Source: Ricordea florida (lineage: Eukaryota > Cnidaria > Anthozoa > Corallimorpharia > Ricordeidae). From it: a stretch of 64,000 nt of DNA. Below the pieces are notes generated by a model. The model saw only the letters and a list, made by a program, of their open reading frames with translations. It did not search any database and was not told the origin of the DNA. Below are positions 35,801 to 48,938 of this stretch, one piece after another. Both the position numbers and the translations under genes were made by a program. How positions within the stretch are numbered: position 1 is the stretch's first letter; every line of letters begins with the position of its first letter. The stretch is taken from NCBI GenBank assembly GCA_949710005.1, contig OX453282.1, positions 18,567,561-18,631,560 on the forward strand. Reading direction: 5' to 3'.

Positions 35801-38800
35801 ACTGGAAAAAGCTTAGCAGCAGTGGCCAGCAGTAACAGGGCTTGGTTACGTGTCTGCGGACTTTCTGATGACCGAATACACTGCACTATCAGTTCCACAT
35901 CAAACTGGTCTTCAGAAAGAATACCTGTGAAAAAAGATGGAGACATTAAGTAGGAGCCCATTGACACTGGGACATTCATGAAGAAGATACCTTAATTGAG
36001 AAGGTGTGTTGTGTTTGGGCGTCGATGACCAGGATAAAAACGTACTGTAACATGAAAAAATTAAAACTTGACTTTCTCGTTTTGGTGACTCATATAATTA
36101 TATTTTTTCCTACTTTTTTTCTCTCTTTTTTTCAACCCTCTCTTAGTTTTGGTATATACTATATGTAAATAATATAAATAAATATTTTGTCTGTGCCTGA
36201 CCCGCCTCGATTAGTGTTGCGGCTACTTTGCGGGTCAGAACTATTGTTCAAATATGTATGTTAAGTAAATAAAGATTGTTGTTGTTGTTGTTGTTACTCA
36301 TTTTAATCCCAACAGATTCGGATGTCCAAATTACATGAGGCCAGAAATACACACAGCACAGATTTTCAAACACTTCTAGGTTTCACTTGTGAAGTCCACA
36401 TCACTGCATATGTGCCAGTCGTTACTGTGTTGAGGTCACATTTAAACAGTGACTTCGAGATTTCTGTTTCGAGATACTATCTGGTCATAACTCTTTTTCC
36501 GTGTGGTTTGGCGGATCCAGTTCTTTACCTAGAGAACCGAGTACAGAGCTAAGAAAGCCTCCTGGGCTGTGCTATAGTGTAATTTCTAATTGCGATTTGA
36601 TTGATGGATTTTTGATTGCAAGGTGATTGGCTAAAGAAGCTTGTGTCACTATTAGATCCAATCAGAAGTTAGACTTAAACTGTGTCAAGCTGGCCGCGTT
36701 TTCGTGCATTATTTGTTGATGACACGTGCTTACCTTGAGTACTTCTTAGTTAGTTGCACAGTTTACAACCTTACAATAGTTCTGACTGCCCAGCGTTATC
36801 ACTGTAGTATTGATTTAAAGACGGTCATTTTGAAACCACTCTAAGCAACCTAACCCTAAACTTACTGGGAGAAACAGGATTTCCAAGTGAGGACAGTTTA
36901 TGACAAATGCTATCGATGATGGAAAATGTTAGTTGCATGATGTAATCTGACGACTTGGCGTGGTCCCCTTCAATGCATCTGCAAGTAAAGCAAACACGGC
37001 GATAGATCACATTGACAGGTAGCTCTGACCCAAAGATGGAAACGTAAGAACCATATCGTAAAAAACCAGTATTACAATAGTATATTATTCACTATCAGTG
37101 TGTTGAATGGACAACCAAGCCTCAATCAAAGCGAATTTGCCTCTTGCGAACTGGTGCAAATCGTCTTCAGTTAGAGCATGCAAGGTTATACCCAGCTTCA
37201 CCTTCTCAGTACAGCAAACAGGGCTGGGACAAGCATGTGCTGATCTACAACATTGATCTTGTGTTGCAGTAGCTCTAGTATCACTGTTAATCTTTGAAGT
37301 CCAAAGTCGTTTACTTCATTATCTACTTTCTCGTCTGATGAGGGGTGCGCTCTGAATCAGAAACAAAGAAATAAGATAAAGGAAAATGTATTAGCTTCAC
37401 TGCTAACTTGGAATGTGAAACGGTGAGTTCGAAGAAATTCATCAAACACGAGAGAGAGTGTTTCATCACAGATTAAGCACCGAGAAGAGAGCTGAAAATA
37501 CAAATCGCAACGGAGTATTTTTGGCGAGATTCGAGGTGTTTGAAATATATCTTTTGTACTTCACAAATTCAAAATCAAGTGTTAAAAATACAGTAAAATC
37601 TCGTCACTTTCATCTGCCAACGCAGTGATGGTGTAAGGAAAAGCTGAAGACTGATCAAAGGTAGGGCTAATGAGGTTTTGCATTGCTATAAAGAGTCCTT
37701 TTTAAACCTTACTTCTTTAATTTCTTCTTCTTCGGTTCGCTCTCAAGTCTCTTGTTGAACTGACACAGCTCTTCAATAATGAGGTCTGCTGTCAAGCACA
37801 ACTAAAACAACAATTCATTTAATAATTAACAACAATTCAACCACAGAAAACTTCAGAACATCTAATTTGCTGATATGAGTGTGTTCGTTCTATCCAAAAG
37901 GTTGGTAACACAAAAAATTCTTAACCACCGATAGTTCATTTTCAAATTCGGTTGCTAACTCCTCCCCTACCCTACCCGACTTGGTCGGCATTTGCGAATA
38001 AGCTCCATTCAGTGGAAACATATTACAATCGTTTATTATTTGGCGACCAACAGTCTGGAGAAGTCTGTCCAATCTGCCTTGTACTTAGTTGCGAACAGGG
38101 TCTTTAATGCAAAGATCAGGATACAATGGTGGATACGCCATTGATATTATGAGGAGCTCAACTCACCTATACAACATTTTTGTAGACTTCGCCCAACCAT
38201 CCCCAACCCCACTCCCAAGATCACTGCTAGTCGGAAAAAATGCCACTTTGAGCAAAACACAGTGTGTGGATGTCAACATAACAATCTGCTAGGTACCCTG
38301 GGTGTGACACGTTGTCCCCCTCCTCCCCTCTCTTCGCAAAATCCTGGCAACGTTCCTGGGATAACCGAAAAATCTACTGACAACACAAACATCAGGCACA
38401 GCGGTTGAGCCCAACAAGGTACTCACCTTCATAACTGTCGACTTGATGCTCTTCCCTACAAGAACATCCCTTGTTTCCAGCAAACCATCTAACAGACGGC
38501 TTACTAGTTGTTGTTGGAGTTCTTCGGCTTTAATCGCTTGGAAAAACCTGTTAGAAATCTACAGAGGAAAAAAAGCAAAGTTGATCATGAAAAAAGCAAT
38601 CTGCACAGACTGGATAAATTTAAACTAGACGAACTAACGCCCTGCACTTCCTGTCACGACTCTCAGCTGTCAAAAGTGGACACCAGATGTTATGGGTTAC
38701 TTACACGAGAACATGATGGTATCTTTCCAGGAGGTGAATTATACATGCTACTATAGATACCAAAAGGTGCAACACATGCATCAATACCAGGAACCAAAAG

Positions 38801-41682
38801 TGTTGCACGACAGAAAACTTGTTTTTTTTTCCATTTCCAACTGAATTCATCATCAACTGGTAAATTTTTCACCACTGTAATTGGTAATTGGATAAAAAAA
38901 TTCCGCACTACGTTTCCAACCAATCAGAAGTGATAATGGGAACAATTACGATTATGTCATACGCATCTTCGACGACATGTATTTCTCTTGCGTTCTTGTT
39001 GGTTCACTGGACTGTGTGCATTTTATGTGACTGGCTAACTTTGGTTTTAAGAATGTCAAACTAATATCAGGGGCGCTATCTTAAGTACGGAATAGGGTCT
39101 CTCGGATCCCTTGGGGAAAGGTTTCGCTAAACTTTCTGTGCGAAAAGCACAGCCATATAAACACAGAATGGGTGACTCGCCCTCAACAAGAGAAAATGAG
39201 GAAAGAGAACGCATCTATACTGGGTTCTATTACTATGACAACAGGACAGAATCAAGAGAAAATGAGGTAAAAGAACGTATCTTCCATACTGGGTTCTCTT
39301 ATTATAACAAGGGACAGAATCAAGAGAAAATGAGGTAAAAGAACGTATCTTCCATACTGGGTTCTCTTATTATAACAAGGGACAGAATCAAGAGAAAATG
39401 AGGTAAAAGAACGTATCTTCCATACTGGGTTCTATTACTATGATACGAGGACAGAATCAAGAGAAAATGAGGTAAGAGAACGCATCTTCCATACTGGGTT
39501 CTCTTACTATAATAAGGGAACAGAATCAAGAGAAAATGAGGTAAGAGAACCTATCTTTCATACAGGTTTCTATTACTATGATAACGAGACAGAATCAAGA
39601 GAAAATGAGGTAAGAGAACGTATCTTCCATACTGGGTTCTATTAATATGACAAGGGGACAGAATCAAGAGAAAATGCGGTAAGAGAACGTATCTTCCATA
39701 CTGGGTTCTCTTACTATGATAAGGGGACTGAATCAAGAGAAAATGAGGTAAGAGAACGCATCTTCCATACTGGGTTCTCTTACTATGATAAGGGGACTGA
39801 ATCTATTTTTAGATACGGAAACTATTTTAACTGACCAATGGCTGAAGTCCTTCTTATCACGTGGTTGTAATTTCAATGCGTTATGTGGAAACCGCGCAGC
39901 CATGGAACGAAACATAAATAGATTCAGCGCTATCAACATATTCTGCCCCCTTATCATATCAGATGGGGTTATGTTCTCTTTCGCTATTTTCTCTTGTCCT
40001 CACACAAAAACAGAAAAACACTGCAAGCCTCAGGCGGATAGATTAGAAATAACATTGACACTATGGAATATGTATTTTCAGGGCTGTCACTGGCAAAAAA
40101 AGGAAAAAAAAAGAAATCTGAGTTTTCCCAACAGGATTCGAACCTACAATCTTCTGATTTCTAGTTCGGACGCTCCACCACTTAGCTTAAGATGAGAGCA
40201 AATCCATCAAGCTAGGTTCATGGCACAGACATCCTGCATACTGCTAGGATTTGAATGTCAAGTGAAACGGTAGTGAAATTTTGGGCTTTGACAATTTTCA
40301 AATGATGTATTCTTCAGCTCTGTCGCAGGCAAACTCGTAAAGAGGAAATTCGCGTACTCCCTGTAGGAGTTTCAACCGGCTAGGATCTTTCGATAACTAG
40401 TATTGTGGGGATAGTTTCTAAAGAAACTGGTGCTGCGTCGGTGGGAAGTTGAAACACAAGAAAATGGACGAAGGGCTAACGCTCGAAACGTCAGCACCTC
40501 CTTTTTACCTTACGGTGGTATAACTTACTTAATCAACTCGTTTGATTTACCCATTTTCTTGTCTTTCGATAACTAGTTCGAACGCTCTACCACTGAGCTA
40601 TGAGAGTGGATGGAACAAGGCCATTAAACTAGGTTCATGGGACAAACATTCCACATACTAGTACTGCTAGGATTTGATTGGCTAGGATTTGATTGGCTAG
40701 GATTTGATTGGCTAGGATTTGATTGGCTAGGATTTGATTGGCTAGGATTTGATTGACAAAAGTGAATGGACCTCGCCAGTTTGTTTTCTCACCTGGACCA
40801 GTAAGACGATGATGGGCGCACGTTGCCCTGGACAAAGAGACGTTCGCATTGACAACAACTTCAACAATAACTTCCACGGCGGAGAGCTGGCGTGAAGCAG
40901 TGGAGCAGTATCAGGAGTAAACTTCTTAATTATAAGCTGAATAATACAGTTGTTGTGTTCACTGCACATGGATCCATTCAATTCGCTCTGCACTAACAGG
41001 TCATCCAGTAAAGGAACCAGAGTGTTAAACATATCCTAAAATAAAAAAAAAATATGTATGTAATAACAAAAAACAACACCAACACCAAAAATTACAGGAA
41101 CAGAGATTATGACTAGAAATACAACTCCCGCAAAAACCTCGCGAAGCTAGTTTTTGAAGAAGTCATAATGCTTTTATATTTTATTTTATTTTATTGTATA
41201 TTTTATTTTTTATATCAGCGTAATCCCCATTATTTTATTTGTTATGCTGTGTTTGTAAAGGTAATCATACGGTTCCGAGTTCAATTTGGAAATAATTTGC
41301 ACGAGTGAGTTTTTCAAAAAGCTGAAATTGCACGAGCCGCTTCGGCGAGTGCAATTTCAGCTTTTTGAAAAACTCACAAGTACAAATTAATTCAAAATTG
41401 AACGAGAAAAGCCGTATGATTACTTATTAATAATATAAACATGAAAAAATTCGCCTGGAGGAAGTACCGGAAGATCTCATTGCGGACGGACAGGAAGTAA
41501 GCATTTGACGCGGATTTGACACTTTATTTACTGATTGGCTGATGAAGATCAACTGATAACGCTACGAACTCAAAGCGGTTCGTTTAAAAATAAAGAATAT
41601 CATAATCCAGAAAATCGATGTGTAATTTGCACTGGTGTTACACTTTTTGCACTGGTATTACACTTTTTGCACTGGTGTTACA

Positions 41683-41715
<33 letters not shown>

Positions 41716-44700
41716 GAGTAATTTTTTCATGTATATTATTAGGTACATAATTAGTGACACCTGGTGCAAATTACATGATCACTATACCGGTCAACACAAT
41801 GCTTAAAAATTGACCTTCATTTAGCACTTTCACTGCCACTGAGATTGCACCAGAGGGAATAGAAGTAAAATGACAATGATTATGAAAATATAATGACGAT
41901 GGATGCGAATAGTGACAATGGCCATAGACTGAGATCAAGAAGACAAAATGCTGACATTTACTATATACTACTTATTAACCGAGAGTGAGGTATTTACAAG
42001 AAGAAATACACACGATTTGCTTTCCCACTAATAATCAGTTACTCATTTATGCTTCCTTTAAAGAATAGTAGTAGTCTGTAAAGTAGAAGTAGTCTACTAT
42101 ACTACATAGTACTTCGATAATAGTAGAAGTAGTCTGTATCGTATATCACATGTATACATATATATTGTCTGTTGTGTTTCAACAGAGCTAAGTGTCAGTC
42201 ACGTTAATAAAGTCGTATTCGTATTTTTTTTTGGTATCACTGTATGAGACGTCTTGCAATTGACAGAGCCGAAACCAGTTGAAGAATTGCACGCGATTTT
42301 TATGTCCTGCTCATGTTAATCGTATCTACTTCCCTAACTGCATTGTCAGTTAGTAGTAAGTACCACTGTAATGCGTATGTGTGTTGTGGTTCAATTTTTT
42401 TCCTTGGTTTTTAATTTTATTTTCCTGTGTTTTTTGGTATGGTAATGTATGATAATAAGTTTGAAACAAGGGGAAATAAAATTTAAACCAAGGATAAAAT
42501 TGAACCACAGCATATATACCTGTGTAACAACTCCGCTCAGAGAGGAGAGAAGTATTTTCTTGACATAAGACGGCGTCTCGTTAGCCGTGATGTGCTGTAA
42601 TACCAAATTCAGAGTGTTCCCAACTGCAGTCTGTGTTGAACGCTTTGACTTCGCTGTTTGCCTTGGCTTCAGTGGTGTAAAGTATTCAGTGAACAGTCTA
42701 AGAAGGCAACGAAAATACAAGAAAGAAAATATAATATAAAAGAAACAAGCTTGTAAGATCGAAAGAAATATTAAGGGTTAGATTGATAAAGCAACAAAGC
42801 AAATCCACAGATATACTGATTTATAAAATAACCCGGAAACTACGCGCGCGCTGATTGGTCGAAAACTGATGGGTTTTTGTGCCGGTAAACTCATAGAAAA
42901 GAGAAACATTTTCTGTTTTTATTTAAAGTTGGTTTATAAAAGCAATAAACCGCAGAGAAAAACATACGGCTCGTGATTTAAAAGCTCTTCCAGTGTTCTC
43001 CCAACATCCCGCGCGGTTTATTACGCCGGTAAACCCGTAGAAACTGCGGTTTACTGCTTAAATATTCAACATTATTATATACCAACTGAAAACTCGGCAT
43101 TTTAAGTAATCTGATTGGCTCACTATCTAGTTTGATAAAATAACCCAGATACTACGCGCGCGCTGATTAGTCGAAAAGCCATGTGCTGGTGAACTCATGG
43201 AAAAGAGCCTGCGGCTTGTTATTTACAGGCTCTTCTCGTGTTCTCCCAGCATCCCGCTTGGCACATCAAAGTAACCGATGAATCCACTCTGAGCAAGGAT
43301 TCATCGGTTATTTTGATATGCTATGATCCGTGTGATCTCGGATCAAAAATCCAGGCACCCAAGGAATGCACCCACAGTGTTTTTTTTAAGCGATTTCTTT
43401 TTTTTTTCACTTTTTTTTCCTTTTTTTTATCAACAAACAAAGTTAATACCGCCACTCAAAACACAATATTATGCGGTGAAAGACATGTTTTGAGGTTCTT
43501 TTTGGGTTTCTCGATCTTCGTTTGTTAATTGAATTTTCGATGGCCACGGTGCACATCCGTGTGCAAGAGACAGAAATCCCTATGTTGCGACCGATCGCCC
43601 GAGAATGAAGAATATTTCCATTGCTCCTAACTTCTTTTTGTTTTTAGTCGATCTCTTTTCTAAACTACATTTTCGGTGGCCACATTCGTCAACGATAGAA
43701 ATCCATACGTTACATGTTCCGTTTGAATTTCAGTGCGAACGCTTACGTCTTTGACTCTTCAAGTCCTAGCAGTGACCAGCATCTTATTTCTCATTACAAT
43801 ATTCACTGTTAATCAGCCATTCATGTTATGAGAATACCGCAAATTATCACCAAAAAAAGAGTTGTACTGATATTTAAACAAATTCTCCTCACCAGTACCA
43901 TAACAAATATATGAGAACAGACAGGAGAAAATGAATATTGATACTGGAGCTCGAAGTGTAAATAAAATCGTAAAGAATTCAACACACTTCAGCAAAAAAA
44001 TGCGCTTGCACTACAGGCTTTGCCAACAAGAACAGGTGAAAAAAGGAAAAATGGCGGTCAACCTTTCTAAGTGCTCGGCGTCAGCTGCCAATTCTTCCGC
44101 GTTCTCCGCTAAGGCACTGATTAGTGCTGTCATGGGGGAAACTTGCGCAGTGACCTCATGAGTCCTTACACTCTTTACACACGCGACGGCAGATCGTCTG
44201 ACAGCGGACACTGGACTGCATAACGGCACCAACAAGGAAGGAATCACTACAAAACAGAAACGCAACTAATGTCAGTCTGCGGTCCTAAAATTATACATGA
44301 CGTCTACTCTATCAGTGTAATTTGGGGAACAGGGTTGGCGCAGTGGTGAGAGCGCTCGCCTTTCACCAATGTGGCCCGGGTTCGATTCCTGGCCCCGGCG
44401 TCATATGTGGGCTGAGTTTGTTGGTTCTCTACTCTGCTACGGGAGGTTTTTCTCCGGGTACTCCGGTTTTCCCCTCTTCACAAAGACCAACATTTGATTT
44501 GATTTGAATGATTTAATTTAATTTGCGTATTGAAAAACACGCGCGCGCTAATTTTTTGTCTCTGAATATAGGCAAAACCAAAATGATGATGATAGGAACA
44601 CACCAGCGGCTTGCTTCAGTTAATGATTTTAGTATTCAGGCCAATGGTCACAGCCTTGAATGGGTTGATAAGTTCAAATACCTAGGAGTCATACTTGATC

Positions 44701-45539
44701 AAAACCTTTCTTGGAAAGATCATGTAGAGTACATAGGTAAAAAGATCTCCTCGCGCCTAGGTATGTTACGTAGGGCACGCAAAGTCCTACCTAGACACGC
44801 TTGTATCATACTATATAATGCAATGGTATTACCACTTTTTGACTATTGTTGCAGTGTTTGGGACAGCTGTGGATTGGGTAACAAAGCATACCTAGACAAA
44901 CTCCATCGGCGGGCTGCAAGTATCATTGAAGGCAGAATTGTTGAGTTTGTCGAATTACCGAATATCTTCAGCTGGCCCGACCTGCAAAAGCGGCGGGACT
45001 ATCTAAAGTCTATCTTAGTTTTCAAATCTATTAATGGCTTGGCCCCACAATATCTCATTGGAGAATTTAGGCATGCTAGAGAAATACACAGTTATCATAC
45101 CAGACATCGAGACCTGCTGCGCATTCCTCTAGCTAAAACTAGTAAATACCAAGGTAGCTTTCGCATAAATGGAGCACGCACATTTAACACGCTTCCGCTT
45201 ACTATAAGAAAGAGCATGACTCTTGTAGAGTTTAAAACTAAAGCGAAACGTTTTTTCAAGACTTAGAATGAATTGGGAATACGACTTCAAATTTAATTGT
45301 CTTTATATGTAACCAGGAGCCCATGACCACAATGTGATCAATGATGGGGCTCCTGATGTAACCTGTAATGTAATTCTTATTTTTTTTTTTGTATTTTGTA
45401 ATATTATGTTACACAGGACTCTACTTAAACTAGCCATGCTAAATAGATGTTCCTGTTAAAATATTGAAATAAAATAAAAATAAAAATAAAAAAAAATGAA
45501 GAGCCACTATGTGGAAATGTTTTCAATAAAGGTCATTAC

Positions 45540-45583
<44 letters not shown>

Positions 45584-48500
45584 ATTACTAACTAACAATC
45601 AATCAATCAATATTTTATTTATACAAGTAACGCCTAGGAGCTGTACAAGCTCGTTCAGAATACGTACGTGTGTGAAATTACGTTCACAAAGGCCCTACCA
45701 CAACACCGGGAACTACGTCTCCTACTCTGAGAACAGTGTATGGGTTCTTTAACGCCCACCGAAGTTATACGAACAATGATTGTAAGACGGGAAAGACAGT
45801 CTAACCATTTACACATGCCATTGCAGAGGTAGCACTTTCTCCTCAGTAATTTAAAGACCCTGAGTGATGGTTCGGCCGAGGTTTGAACCCACGACCTCCC
45901 GCATGATAGTCCAGTGCTCAACCAACTGAGCTAGCCGGTCGGCGGTTAAGCTAACCAGTGAAGCTGTTGTTTTCAAACTCTTAACCCTTTCACTCCCACG
46001 ATCTGAGCAGCAATTCTCTTGAACGAGTGCCATACACTTCCTTATTAACCAGTTGAGAGAATCTGGGGTTAAATCAACTCATTAACCTCAGGTTGATCGC
46101 ATGTGCGATTCTCACCATCCATTTTCTTGGTATTTTATTGATATTGAAATGAGAAATTGCATATTGATCACATCTGGGAATGAAAGGTTAAACAGTAGCT
46201 CCACTTGTAAGTTGCCATCGTAAAGTTCCAATGAATTGACCCCAGCAATATGGCTATCAGAAAGGTTACCTAGAGCTGTGCTTTTCTAAGAATTCTCGCA
46301 CTTGTACTGATATCACTAATACGTCAGGGGGTTCATTAGATATCGGAGATCGGAGAATTTTCCGGCTACTACAAAGAATTATCCGGCCAAATTTCTAAAG
46401 AGCTAGTTTTAAATTTAGACATGGAGCGCTTTCAGAATATTCTCCTGTTACTTTACACAATTCTCCTGCTACTACAATTCTTATTGAAAACCACGTACGT
46501 GTGAGTTACATTTTCCATGGCTCATTAATATTGTCATTTGTATTTAGTCTTATTAACTAATTTTTTAAATCGGCCAAACTATCATCTGTGCGCTATATAA
46601 TCAATGAGTATGACTAGAAGTTTGTTATTGTTGTTGTTATTGTTGTTCAATTACAACCAAATAATCAACGAACCTGCACATGCCGGCTTGAAAAGCTGTT
46701 TTACCATCTTCCCGGACAAAGAACCGAAGCAAACGCTTCCTATATGCAGACACTGGACTTGCAAAAGAGCTGAGATGCGCGCTGTATCATTCGATCTTTC
46801 ACCATCCCGGTGGAGCGGATTTGACCACACATGGGCTAGGAACTTCAACAGCACAAGCTTGTCTGCCAGGTGAAACTAGATTTCAAACAAAAAAGAAAGG
46901 AAAACAGAACGCTTGATTACGATCTTCCCTAACTAATCTTAGTCAAGTCAAGTCAAGTTTATCGGGTACATAGACTTAGCTTTTGTGAGGACAATCTCAC
47001 CAGTTAGTTTGCAGGTATAACACAGAAAGCAAAAGCAAAAAGGAACTAAAACTGAGAAAATACCTTCAATGATATAACATTAAAATTTAAGACTAATTAA
47101 TAAGACAAGATAATAGTATTTTTAAAAACCTTGAAAGATCGAATATTTCTGTGTAAGTCAGGTATTAAGTTCAACAGTTTTGGCGCCGTAAACCTCCACG
47201 ATTTTAAGCCGTAAGTTGCAGCGTTGGCCCTTGGCAGCTTTAAAACGTCGTTTCCTCTTAGGTCGTAATTTCTGTTTCCATGTCCGATCGGTTCTTTAAT
47301 ACTCTTTGGTGCGTTGTCATTATTTGTAACTTTGAAAACCGTCCAGACTATTTTTGCGAGGCGTTCATTCACAACTAATGGTAAGCCTATTTTAACAGGT
47401 AGTTCACAATCGGGTGTCAGACGGTTTCGAGTTAAATTTGTGATTTACTTGCACTCGAGTGTCTTAAAAAGCACACATTGCACTCGCCGAAGCGGCTTGT
47501 ACAATTTGAATTTTTCGAAAACTCAATTGCGCAAGTAAATCACAAATTAACTCGAAACTGTGTGATTACCATTAATGTTCAGGAAGCAGACACATTTCAG
47601 AGATTGGAGTGTATCGCTATGAGAAGCAAAGTTACCTACCTCAATCAAGTTCTGCAGTAACTCTTTAAATGTGTCTTGCTGTGGACAAGACGCCTCACCG
47701 CTCCCATATGCCAACACCTCCATCAGTGACACTAACAACTGATAAAACATAATTAAACAGTAACACTCATTCACAAAAGCTTGAAGAAGCTTCATGGTAA
47801 TCATACTATCAAGACGAATAATACTTCATGCCAAAATAGGATCGTAGGGAAGAGTTCAGAGTTCCACCTTTCCCTCGCTTGCCCTGACTTCAGTCCTGGA
47901 ACAAAACTTACGAGGAACCGCGGAGACCATTTTAAAGTGGTAGGGCAAAAAATCTGGCCCATGCAAACAAACGTTAATGTCAGTGTTTCGCCACTTACAG
48001 TACCGCTCAAAGGTAAGTTGACAGTCACTCGCGAGTTGCAAAACTCGACTCGAGACTCGATTCTCGATCCTCGAAAATTTCGAGACTCGAGTCTCGATTC
48101 GAGTTTGCTGACTCGCGAGTTAAGTCTTACCCTAGAAAAAAAATCAAAGCAAAAAAGTGGTGGGGCTATAGAAACTGGTGCTGCGTCGGTGGGAAATTGA
48201 AACACAAGAAATTGGGTAAATCAAACGAGTTGATTGAGTAAGACTTAGTTATGCCACCGTAAGGTAAAAGGGAGGTGCTGACGTTTCGAGCGTTAGCCTT
48301 TCATTCGTATTGATATGCCAAGTGTCTAAGCAACGTCTTTGAGGGTTGCGGTGCTTACTGGTGACAGTTAGAAAATACCAGAACGATAATTTAATCTGTG
48401 ATAAATCTGATTATTTCAAACCAGCGTAGAATCAACTAAGTCAAGATACTGTACCTTGGTGTAAATGCCTTCTACAGACGCTGGCTCTCCCGCAGACCAC

Positions 48501-48897
48501 CAAACTCCTACAGGAAAAAGACAAACACGGTAATAGAGTCGATTCTAATCTTAGAACCAAAACCAAAGCACTAATCTCCACCAATCACTTGGAGACAGAC
48601 TAATGAACCAAACAAAAGACAAAGCAAATAAATGTACATGTTATCGGCACGCGGGATGGCGCGTGCGACATCGTCGAGAAATGGCCAGAAATGCACCAAA
48701 GGCAGCTATAGCAGAAGAAGCACACCTCCGCCACGCGTTTTGGCAGATTTGGCAGATAGGAAATCACCTATAACAAGAAACCTTGGACGCGTGTCAGAAT
48801 TGGCAGAAATGGCAATGAAATGGCAGATAAGACATAACTCCGCCAAACGTTTTGACAGATTGGGCAGGAATGGCAGCAGTGGTAGAAATGGAAGATT

Positions 48898-48938
<41 letters not shown>

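Noticed and set aside
39180-39800. Possible CRISPR-like array
   Set aside because: Units are directly adjacent with no unique spacers, and the genome is animal; it is a minisatellite.
47801-48205. 134-codon minus-strand and 139-codon plus-strand overlapping frames
   Set aside because: Both come from the GACTCGAG irregular repeat and flanking repeat; no splice or domain support.
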